Positions 7,895-15,494 of a DNA stretch of 34,112 nt are shown one piece after another; position 1 is the stretch's first letter, and every line of letters starts with the position of its first letter. Under the pieces are notes generated by a model that was not told the origin of the DNA, searched no databases, and saw nothing but the letters and a program-made list of their open reading frames with translations. The stretch comes from Phycisphaerae bacterium. GTDB lineage: Bacteria > Planctomycetota > Phycisphaerae > UBA1845. Made by a program: the position numbers and the translations under genes. The stretch lies in the NCBI GenBank assembly GCA_022072505.1, contig JAJVHU010000055.1, positions 1 through 34,112 of the forward strand. The letters are read 5' to 3'.

Positions 7895-9889
7895 CTACCG
7901 CTTTTCAGTCTCGGGCGTTTTGGGATCGCCGACAAAAGTGTCACTTGGACCAACGTCAAAAGCTCGGTCAGGAATAAAGTTCTGGATTAGACAGCACTGG
8001 GATAGTGCGGTTGCTGTAAAGTATCGACAATTCATGTATCCCTCAGGTGGAGCGAGAACACCTAGTCCTTTCTCCGAGTATCTGCAGGGCGCGGCGACGT
8101 TCTCCGCTGCTTGCAGGCAGGATCTTATGTCATCACAAGTTGCACAAATGCAGCTTTTTCCGATAGCCGGTCCGGCTTGAATCGACGAGAGCAGATTCTT
8201 AGTCGTCCCCCAAATCCATTCGCTCTTTTCCCAGCGACCTTGTCCTACCCCTTTGTCTTCGAAGTCGCCATCCTGAAAACCCTGTGGGTAATCATAAATG
8301 TTTCCAAAGCCGCCGCAGTCTATCCACGTATGGCCTATAAACTCCTCATACGATGTGTTTCCGATTTCAGGATGTTTTGCATCTCCAACTTTAAACCACT
8401 TGATTTCTTGGCGGTGGACTCGACAACCACATGGATTGAATAACCCGGGCTTCGGCGGCGGCGGTGTCGGCTTCGAAGGAGGCTGAGGAACGACGAGCGG
8501 TGGAATGGGATGCGCCGCGGCTTCACCATTCCAGTCGATCCACTTCGAAGGGTTGCTCTCAACATACTGGTAGACGGACGACTGTGATGAGTCCACTATG
8601 TCCCTCTGCAACCACCTTCCCTCCAGCGGGCTGTAATGTCGCGCGCGGTTGTGTTGGAGTTGTTGGTTGGCGACGGGCGTCGCGTCTGCTTCGGGCAGCG
8701 TCTCCAGCATGTAGAGCCGCCGGCCGGTGAAGTGGAAGGGGTTGCCGAGGCTGCTGACGAAGCGCTCGGCCACCGCGCCGCCCGCGTTTTTGATGGTGTT
8801 GAAGAGGCCCGCGTCGGTGAGGTCGGTGTCGCCGTCGTAGTCCAAGTCGGTGGAGGGGTCGGGCGTGGGCGTGCCGGGGGCGCCGAGGCCCATGGCGGTG
8901 GTGAACGTGGTCTGGTCGGTCGCGTCCACGTCGCCGTCGCGGTCGAAGTCGCCGGGGCTGTAATCCCAGAGGCGCACCTTGCCGTAGCCGTCGTAGACAT
9001 CGGCCTCGGCGAGCGCCCCGTTCTTTTCCACCAGGCCCGTCACGGTGAACAACTCCTGCAACAGATAGTAGAACGTGTCCGCCTCACCGGCCTCGCCCTC
9101 GATCAGGGCCACGCGCTCGTCAATATACTGCGTCCCGTTGACGAACCGCCGTGCCAGCGTCCCGTCACTATGGTAATCGGCAAGCTCCACCTGCCCGTCA
9201 TGGTAGAACCGCAGGTCGGCGGTCTGCGAATCCCCGCCGCCGGCGACATCATACTGCGTCCACGCGGTGATCTTGCGGCCCAGGGCGTCATAGGCGAACG
9301 TCGCCAGGGGCGTCGCGCCCACGCCGGCTTCCTCGAACGTGACGCCCAGCAGCCGGTTGTCGCAGTCATACGTGTACACATACGCGTCACCATCGCCGTT
9401 GACCGTCTGCTTCGACAGATTCCCCGCCGCGTCATGCGTCACCGCGAACGTCGCCACCGACGCATACTCATTGGCGACGTTGTTCGCATACGCCCGCGTC
9501 GTCGCGTTCCGCTGATCCGTGTACGTCACGCGGTTGCCCAGCGAATCGTAGACGTAAATCTCGTCGCCCGTCGTGGCCGCCATATTGTAGTCCACCTTCG
9601 TCAGCCGATGCAAGCCGTCATGGAAGTAATTGTCGATGTTCTGGATCTTGTGAAAACCCTCGGCGTTGCCGCCCGTCCCGCGATGCCCCGCATTCGACAG
9701 CCGGTTCCCCGCGGCATCGAACGTGTACGCGAACCGCGCCAACTCATCATGATCGCTCCCCGCCCCGGCGCCCCACCGCGTCGCGTTCGTCACCTTCGTC
9801 ACGAACCGCTGGTCGTCATACTCGGGCCGGTAGTGCAGGAAGAGATCCTTCGTGGCGTAGGCGGACTCATACTTGTACCGCGTCTGCAC
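7895..9889 (-). CDS. Orphan Rhs core/tip cassette E
   Basis: A 664-aa frame from a GTG at 9889 within the core. Core similarity extends upstream to about 9957, where it becomes diverged from Rhs2 (PTSFQDFAVYEYQGRF versus PTGLQNLVDYEYQGRF), so the donor was a related but different rhs gene. The EF-hand insert has the unique DYDGDTD variant. The tip follows RWLQRDIVDSS and has a Pro-rich linker, GHTWIDCGG (His 8330-8332), GKSCICATCDDIRSCLQA and YMNCRYFTATALSQCC (Cys 8028-8030). These elements match tip D in order. Predicted, not shown, to be a permuted papain-like hydrolase. No signal peptide. Confidence 0.75.
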   Translation of the reverse strand: MQTRYKYESAYATKDLFLHYRPEYDDQRFVTKVTNATRWGAGAGSDHDELARFAYTFDAAGNRLSNAGHRGTGGNAEGFHKIQNIDNYFHDGLHRLTKVDYNMAATTGDEIYVYDSLGNRVTYTDQRNATTRAYANNVANEYASVATFAVTHDAAGNLSKQTVNGDGDAYVYTYDCDNRLLGVTFEEAGVGATPLATFAYDALGRKITAWTQYDVAGGGDSQTADLRFYHDGQVELADYHSDGTLARRFVNGTQYIDERVALIEGEAGEADTFYYLLQELFTVTGLVEKNGALAEADVYDGYGKVRLWDYSPGDFDRDGDVDATDQTTFTTAMGLGAPGTPTPDPSTDLDYDGDTDLTDAGLFNTIKNAGGAVAERFVSSLGNPFHFTGRRLYMLETLPEADATPVANQQLQHNRARHYSPLEGRWLQRDIVDSSQSSVYQYVESNPSKWIDWNGEAAAHPIPPLVVPQPPSKPTPPPPKPGLFNPCGCRVHRQEIKWFKVGDAKHPEIGNTSYEEFIGHTWIDCGGFGNIYDYPQGFQDGDFEDKGVGQGRWEKSEWIWGTTKNLLSSIQAGPAIGKSCICATCDDIRSCLQAAENVAAPCRYSEKGLGVLAPPEGYMNCRYFTATALSQCCLIQNFIPDRAFDVGPSDTFVGDPKTPETEKR

Positions 9890-10008
9890 GCTCCGCTTCG
9901 TCAGGAAGCGGCCCTGGTATTCGTAGACGGCGAAGTCCTGGAACGAGGTCGGCGAAGCTATCCATGTCAGTTATCTTTGTAATGGAGTAGTTAAGTTCGG
10001 CTTGCCAA

Positions 10009-10515
10009 TCAGTCTTTGTTGGCCGGAGCTTCCTGATGCAGAAAATGAGAACGATATGCCTCAATAACCCTCAAGTCTCCATCTGCATACTCGCCACCAC
10101 ACCACCAGGGTCGTTTGATCAAGGATATTCTGCTGCCAGATCGCAAGTCTATCAGGCACTTACGCTGGTCGATAGACGCTAGATTTACGCCCCAGTTCAC
10201 ATCAATCGCTTCCAAGTAGCGCAAGAGCGCCGGAGGGTATTCCTCCATACTGAGAACGGTCTCGCCGTTCTCAAAGGCAAGCAGGCCATGCCTTTCGAGA
10301 TCCGTGATCCCCGTTGGCATCTCTCCAGTTTCCCGAACGAACGCCTCAATGGCAACGGAGAGGTAGTACCCCGTCCTAGGAACGAGCTGAACCCGCGGCT
10401 TCCAATAGACGAAAAACAACAGACCGCCAACGACCAACAGCGAGACCCCAACAACCCAACGTGCCCAATGCAACCTTCTGCGTTCGCTCGAATCAGCTCG
10501 CGCTTCATTACTCAT
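10009..10515 (-). CDS. Putative immunity partner of cassette F, single-TM protein
   Basis: A 168-aa protein whose ATG at 10515 overlaps the end of the cassette F frame by 8 nt (ATGAGTAA). The N-terminal ~19 residues are charged, one membrane segment spans about residues 19-40, and the remaining ~125 residues would lie outside the cytoplasm. No family recognised. A GGAGAG lies ~12 nt upstream, far for a ribosome site, so coupling to the tip is likely. Position and topology fit protection against an exported enzyme; this is inference. Confidence 0.6.
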   Translation of the reverse strand: MSNEARADSSERRRLHWARWVVGVSLLVVGGLLFFVYWKPRVQLVPRTGYYLSVAIEAFVRETGEMPTGITDLERHGLLAFENGETVLSMEEYPPALLRYLEAIDVNWGVNLASIDQRKCLIDLRSGSRISLIKRPWWCGGEYADGDLRVIEAYRSHFLHQEAPANKD

Positions 10516-12166
10516 GGTCGAAACGTTCTCTCCACCGGCGAAGAAGTTCCCTCACCGCCCAATGGCAATCTTGAATGAAACCGTAGCCAGGCCTTTCGTC
10601 TTCCATTTTCTGCGCTTCGTCGACGAGCGATTGAACTTCACTGCAGTGCAGAATGAAGCTCGATACGATGGTCGGATATTGTTGTTCAGTTGGCGTTGTG
10701 TGATATGGGAGCGAACGAATATTGCATTGCGGATGGTCAAAAGCCCATTTTCGGCCATCCGAACAATCAATCAACAGAATAATGTGGAATGGCCAGTACC
10801 CCTGAATGCCAGGCCCGCGCCGTAATGTGACCGTACAAAAGCAGCATGGTCCCCACCATGCGCGTATAGGGGTTCTTGTAATCTGTTCCCAAGGGCTGTT
10901 CTTGGTGGGACATCTTTGACAGCAGCGCAAGGGTGAGCGAGCGCCTACTGGGCAATTCTCCGTGGCGTAACTTACAGAGACATCCTTGCTTCCCGTGCCA
11001 CCCATTCCGACGCCGGTTCGAATAGTTGTAGTGCGATACTTGCAGCAGGCAACGAATGGCAGTGCATACATCCCATCTGGGTCTGAGTGTTTCGATGGAG
11101 AGTTACCCCCATACACGAATAGGCCGGCCCCATCCACGTACTCCATCGGATCCCTCTGCAACCACCTTCCCTCCAACGGCGAGTAATGTCGCGCGCGGTT
11201 GTGCTGGAGTTGCTGGTTGGCGACGGGGGTGGCGTCCGCTTCCGGGAGCGTCTCCAGCATGTACAGGCGTCGGCCGGTGAAGTGGAAGGGGTTGCCGAGG
11301 CTGCTGACGAAGCGTTCGGCGACGGCGCCGCCCGCGTTTTTGATCGTGGTGAACAGGCCCGCGTCCGTCAAATCCGTGTCGCCGTCCATGTCGAGGTCGG
11401 TCGACGGGTCGGGCGTGGGCGTGCCGGGGGCGCCGAGGCCCATCGCGGTGGTGAAGGTGGTCTGGTCCGTCGCGTCCACGTCGCCGTCGCGGTCGAAATC
11501 TCCCGGCGAGTAGTCCCAGAGGCGCGCCTTGCCGTAGCCGTCGTAGACATCGGCCTCGGCCAGCGCCCCGTTCTTCTCCACCAGACCGGTCACCGTATAC
11601 AGCTCCTGCAGCAGGTAGTAGAACGTGTCGGCCTCATCGGCCTCGCCCTCGATCAGGGCCACGCGCTCGTCAAGGTACTGCGTCCCGTTGACGAACCGCC
11701 GTGCCAGCGTGCCGTCACTATGGTAATCGGCAAGCTCGGCCTGCCCGTCGTGATAGAACCGCAGGTCCGCCGTCTGCGAATCCCCGCCGCCGCCGGCGAC
11801 ATCGTACTGCGTCCACGCGGTGATCTTGCGCCCCAGGGCGTCATACGCGAACGTCGCCAGGGCCGTCGCGCCCACGCCCACTTCATCGAACGCGACGCCC
11901 AGCAGCCGGTTGTCGCAGTCATACGTGTACACATACGCGTCACCATCGCCGTTGACCGTCTGCTTCGACAGATTCCCCGCCGCGTCATGCGTCACCGCGA
12001 ACGTCGCCACCGACGCATACTCATTGGCGACGTTGTTCGCATACGCCCGCGTCGTCGCGTTCCGCTGATCCGTGTACGTCACGCGGTTGCCCAGCGAATC
12101 GTAGACGTAAATCTCGTCGCCCGTCGTGGCTGACATATTGTAGTCCACCTTCGTCAGGCGATGCAA
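10508..12166 (-). CDS. Orphan Rhs core/tip cassette F
   Basis: A 552-aa frame starting at a TTG inside the core. Core identity continues upstream to 12263, where it stops abruptly at two consecutive in-frame stop codons (TAATAA, 12266-12271), so upstream readthrough into this frame is blocked. Core variants include FTTIKN in the EF-hand insert and a four-Gly run before DSQTADL. The tip follows VDGAGLFVYGGNSPS and contains CCQRC, FHIILLIDC (His 10784-10786) and, near its end, QDCHWAVRELL (Cys 10565-10567). That His-then-Cys layout resembles tips D, E and G but is weaker. Confidence 0.72.
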   Translation of the reverse strand: MHRLTKVDYNMSATTGDEIYVYDSLGNRVTYTDQRNATTRAYANNVANEYASVATFAVTHDAAGNLSKQTVNGDGDAYVYTYDCDNRLLGVAFDEVGVGATALATFAYDALGRKITAWTQYDVAGGGGDSQTADLRFYHDGQAELADYHSDGTLARRFVNGTQYLDERVALIEGEADEADTFYYLLQELYTVTGLVEKNGALAEADVYDGYGKARLWDYSPGDFDRDGDVDATDQTTFTTAMGLGAPGTPTPDPSTDLDMDGDTDLTDAGLFTTIKNAGGAVAERFVSSLGNPFHFTGRRLYMLETLPEADATPVANQQLQHNRARHYSPLEGRWLQRDPMEYVDGAGLFVYGGNSPSKHSDPDGMYALPFVACCKYRTTTIRTGVGMGGTGSKDVSVSYATENCPVGARSPLRCCQRCPTKNSPWEQITRTPIRAWWGPCCFCTVTLRRGPGIQGYWPFHIILLIDCSDGRKWAFDHPQCNIRSLPYHTTPTEQQYPTIVSSFILHCSEVQSLVDEAQKMEDERPGYGFIQDCHWAVRELLRRWRERFDHE

Positions 12167-12467
12167 GCCGTCGTGGAAGTAATTGTCGATTGTTTGGATC
12201 TTGCTGAAGCCCTCGGCATTCCCGCCCGTCCCGCGATGCCCCGCATTCGACAGCCGGTTCCCCTGTTATTAATCCGGTCATCAAATTGTTGGCGCTCCGG
12301 CGATAAGAATGGCTTGCTTTCTTCGTCGTTTCGTGTTTGCATAGCCTGATCCGATCTAAAGCATTAGATACCCGGAATAATAATGCCGACCGCGTAGAAG
12401 TGAGAGTTCGTGGCCATGCCGACGACGATTCTTATACAACCTATAGTATAACCATAGGTCGTAAAGA

Positions 12468-13325
12468 TTATGTGCTTGGGCCCAAACCACGCACTAAATG
12501 AAACTCTCGCTCACGCCACACGATCAGAACTCCTAGCACAAGCGGAGCAACTGCTGTGCCCATGACGATGACAGTGACGAGTCCAGAGGAATATGCCCGT
12601 GCTGGCGCGAATCCGGAACAAATCACGAATTGCATGCTAAAGATAACGAGGGCAACTAGCGTCTGTCCAACTCCAAAAGTAATCTTAATGCCTATCCTTT
12701 TAATGCAGACACACATAACCATCAAGAACGCCAAGATTAGATACAATATAGCCAATACAGGATAGGCGACTGCTACATTCTTGTTCACATATGGAAATGG
12801 TGTTAGTCTTCTAATCCTGATCGGATTTATGAGTTCCGATTGCGGAACACCATTGCCCATCACGTAGCCGTGTTCGATATTAAGTGCAATAGGTAAGATA
12901 GAGCAAAGAGTATTGATAGTGTGCGCACTGGAAGGATCATCATCTAGTTGTGTACGTAATTCGGATGTTAAGCTGGCGACGTCGACTTTGCATGTTCTGA
13001 AAGCATAACTTGGGGACATTACAAGGTTCAATTTACCTTCATGTTCACGTTTATGAACCGCAATTCTTACCTCGCCCTTCAGTCTTCCAAGGACCGCTTT
13101 TCTATTCCATTCGATTGAATCAATTTTGGCCATATCGACTTCGGGGCGTAAGGCATCAAGTGAATCTGATCCACTTACTGCAAGGTTCAACTCGAATCCG
13201 TACTTTTGGATTGGGGCATCGACAATCAAAGCACACAAACCATAGACGGCGACCGCAATGCCTACTAATAGATTGATCTTCAGAACAATCCGACGAGGTA
13301 ACAGCGAAAGGCATTTATTATTCAT
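12468..13325 (-). CDS. Putative immunity partner of cassette G, four-TM membrane protein
   Basis: A 285-aa integral membrane protein. The ATG at 13325 overlaps the tip stop as ATGA, preferred over an in-frame ATG at 13382 that lies within the tip. Hydrophobic segments fall at roughly residues 14-37, 180-205, 213-237 and 247-270, with a ~140-residue soluble region between the first and second that would be outside the cytoplasm if the N-terminus is inside. No family recognised. Multi-pass membrane partners are typical immunity proteins for envelope-targeting toxins; the assignment rests on position. About 200 nt of AT-rich sequence without an evident gene separates it from cassette F. Confidence 0.65.
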   Translation of the reverse strand: MNNKCLSLLPRRIVLKINLLVGIAVAVYGLCALIVDAPIQKYGFELNLAVSGSDSLDALRPEVDMAKIDSIEWNRKAVLGRLKGEVRIAVHKREHEGKLNLVMSPSYAFRTCKVDVASLTSELRTQLDDDPSSAHTINTLCSILPIALNIEHGYVMGNGVPQSELINPIRIRRLTPFPYVNKNVAVAYPVLAILYLILAFLMVMCVCIKRIGIKITFGVGQTLVALVIFSMQFVICSGFAPARAYSSGLVTVIVMGTAVAPLVLGVLIVWREREFHLVRGLGPST

Positions 13326-14674
13326 CTGGCTTCTGCTCGCGGACACGGCACATTGCCGTAGTCGTGTGCCCACGAGCCACAATTGTATCCAAGAAGGTCA
13401 TAATCTTGGCGGTAATTCTGGCCTGAGCATTTCTCAGTCTTTTCGTCCGGACACACCAACACTTGGCTACAGGTGCCGGTAGTAAGAGCTTCGGCACTCA
13501 CCAAGGTCTTACCATTTGGGTTTTGCCAGAAGTTTCGGCAGTTAATCCCGTTTGGCGCGTCACAGCAAATGTATGTATGCTTGGCGCCACAAGCATTAGC
13601 CGGCCTGAGAGCTGGATGCTCTGTTGGCCGAGTACATACCCATATTGGTACTTTTGGTTGGCCATGGCAAGGCTCATCACAAGGCCCGGAATGCCTGAAG
13701 TGCCACATACTAAATGAAGTATAACCCCAACCAGATTCCCTCTTTGCCGGCTCGATCTCTTTGCACGCCTGAGCTTTTGTCCTTCCAGGAGGAGTAGAGA
13801 TAGTTTTCTCCTCAATCACCTTCGCACCATCAGCGCCGCATCCTGGGTCTCCCCAATACGTTGTGGTTCGTTTAAGTTCACAGCAAATGTCGCAGCTGGA
13901 TTTACTAACTGCGACTGCAGCCAAGCCAGCAGGATCTGCGAAAAACAATGGGCCGGCGCGCGAGTACTCATAGAGATTTAGACCGTCGATGTAGTCTGGA
14001 GGTTGGTTATGCGCAATGAATCGAATCGGTCCTTGACTACGGCTCAACTGGATTCTGTCAACCGGTGTAACTAGACCAATGAGATCCCTCTGCAACCAGC
14101 GTCCCTCCAGCGGGCTGTAGTGTCGCGCGCGGTTGTGCTGGAGTTGTTGGTTGGCGACGGGGGTGGCGTCTGCTTCGGGGAGGGTTTCGAGCATGTACAG
14201 CCGGCGGCCGGTGAAGTGGAAGGGGTTGCCCAGCGACGAGACGAAGCGTTCGGCCACCGCGCCGCCCGCGTTTTTGATGGTGTTGAAGAGGCCCGCGTCG
14301 GTGAGGTCGGTGTCGCCGTCCATGTCGAGGTCGGTCGAGGGGTCGGGGGTGGGCGTGCCGGGGGCGCCGAGGCCCATGGCGGTGGTGAACGTGGTCTGGT
14401 CGGTCGCGTCCACGTCGCCGTCGCGGTCGAAGTCGCCGGGGCTGTAATCCCAGAGGCGCACCTTCCCATAGCCGTCGTAGACAGCGGCCTCGGCCAGCGC
14501 CCCGTTCTTCTCGACCAGGCCCGTCACCGTGAACAACTCCTGCAACAGATAGTAGAACGTGTCCGCCTCACCGGCCTCGCCCTCGATCAGGGCCACGCGC
14601 TCGTCCACGTACTGCGTGCCGTTGACGAACCGCTGTGCCAGCGTCCCGTCACTATGGTAATCCGCGATCTCCAC
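13322..14674 (-). CDS. Orphan Rhs core/tip cassette G
   Basis: A 450-aa frame from a GTG in the core. Core identity ends at 14696, immediately at an in-frame TAG (14696-14698). The core carries the EF-hand pair and RWLQRD, then an unusually long linker (~40 residues) before DGLNLYEYSRAGP. The tip is Cys-rich, with CDICCELKR, CDEPCHGQ, KHTYICC (His 13577-13579) and the C-terminal YNCGSWAHDYG (Cys 13379-13381). The last is a good match to the N-C-x-x-[WF]-A helix start of papain/NlpC-like cysteine hydrolases. Its stop overlaps the next gene's start as ATGA. No signal peptide or ribosome site of its own. Confidence 0.75.
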   Translation of the reverse strand: MEIADYHSDGTLAQRFVNGTQYVDERVALIEGEAGEADTFYYLLQELFTVTGLVEKNGALAEAAVYDGYGKVRLWDYSPGDFDRDGDVDATDQTTFTTAMGLGAPGTPTPDPSTDLDMDGDTDLTDAGLFNTIKNAGGAVAERFVSSLGNPFHFTGRRLYMLETLPEADATPVANQQLQHNRARHYSPLEGRWLQRDLIGLVTPVDRIQLSRSQGPIRFIAHNQPPDYIDGLNLYEYSRAGPLFFADPAGLAAVAVSKSSCDICCELKRTTTYWGDPGCGADGAKVIEEKTISTPPGRTKAQACKEIEPAKRESGWGYTSFSMWHFRHSGPCDEPCHGQPKVPIWVCTRPTEHPALRPANACGAKHTYICCDAPNGINCRNFWQNPNGKTLVSAEALTTGTCSQVLVCPDEKTEKCSGQNYRQDYDLLGYNCGSWAHDYGNVPCPRAEAR

Positions 14675-14750
14675 CTGCCCGTCATGGTAGAACCGCTAGT
14701 TCGCCGGGCAGTACAATCGCTCCGTCAAGCAGGCTATACTCACCCAATGC

Positions 14751-15452
14751 TTACGGCCACTGCACTATTGGAACGAACCCGCTTAACCCCATCATTCGAT
14801 CTTCCAGGGCAACGCAATACCGAGCCCCTCGCTCCAGTACAAGAAAAGAGTTCATACTCGATTCTAGTTGAATCTTTATCCGATCACCTGGTCTAGCCGT
14901 AAGCTTCTGCTTATCTGTTTCAATAACCACCGGCACATCAAGAAACACCACCATTGACGCATTCTTTTCGGAAAGCGATAGACCAACCTCGACAAAGGAC
15001 GTACTCCCGTCCTCGGAGGTACCAATTATGTGCAAACATAACGGCTCGCGGTTTCCATTGAGACCCTCAATTCTTAGGTGATGGCCATTCCCAATATCAT
15101 ATACAAACGCAAAAAGCAATATAGGCGGGTGATGTGAAAGCTCTTTGCTCTCATAGAACTGTTTTGCTACTTGATAATTCGCTGATGCTATCGTGTGTGT
15201 CGAAAACGAGAACTCCTTAACTCGACTACCATTCTCAGTCAGAAACTCTCCTGCAGACTCCCACAAATAATCTTCGTTTCCGAATACTCCCCCAATACCC
15301 TTTGCTTTTTCAGGCAAAGGTTGAATGGCGGCTTTGTCGCTACTAGAACGATCGCAGACGCAATTGGCTAATATTGAAAGTGAGATTGCTGCGACAGAGA
15401 CAAATCTCCAAACTGCTAATTGACACGACGGATGCAGCTTGGCCGGTATCAT
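14751..15452 (-). CDS. Putative immunity partner of the active Rhs2 tip, exported protein
   Basis: A 233-aa protein. The ATG at 15452 is chosen because AGGGAG lies just upstream; the frame stays open to 15491. Residues ~12-34 are hydrophobic and followed by Cys residues (LANCVCDRSSS), giving an exported protein or imperfect lipoprotein signal. The mature part is mainly beta-like, with a segment near the C-terminus resembling a small beta-sandwich (LTARPGDRIKIQL). It follows rhs2 by 42 nt and so is probably co-transcribed with it. No family recognised; the protective role is by analogy with Rhs toxin-immunity pairs. Confidence 0.6.
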   Translation of the reverse strand: MIPAKLHPSCQLAVWRFVSVAAISLSILANCVCDRSSSDKAAIQPLPEKAKGIGGVFGNEDYLWESAGEFLTENGSRVKEFSFSTHTIASANYQVAKQFYESKELSHHPPILLFAFVYDIGNGHHLRIEGLNGNREPLCLHIIGTSEDGSTSFVEVGLSLSEKNASMVVFLDVPVVIETDKQKLTARPGDRIKIQLESSMNSFLVLERGARYCVALEDRMMGLSGFVPIVQWP

Positions 15453-15494
15453 CTGATCTCCCTCTTGGTGCGTTGAATCCGATGACGTCAATCG

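Noticed and set aside
12154..12342. Small minus-strand frame at the F junction starting MQTRNDEES, reminiscent of VQTRYKYES in the core
   Set aside because: Only the first few residues agree, and the frame then runs out of phase with the core; likely coincidence.
12400..12467. Inverted repeat ACCTAT...ATAGGT as a possible terminator after the cassette G partner gene
   Set aside because: Only a 6-bp AT-rich stem with a long loop and no U-tract.
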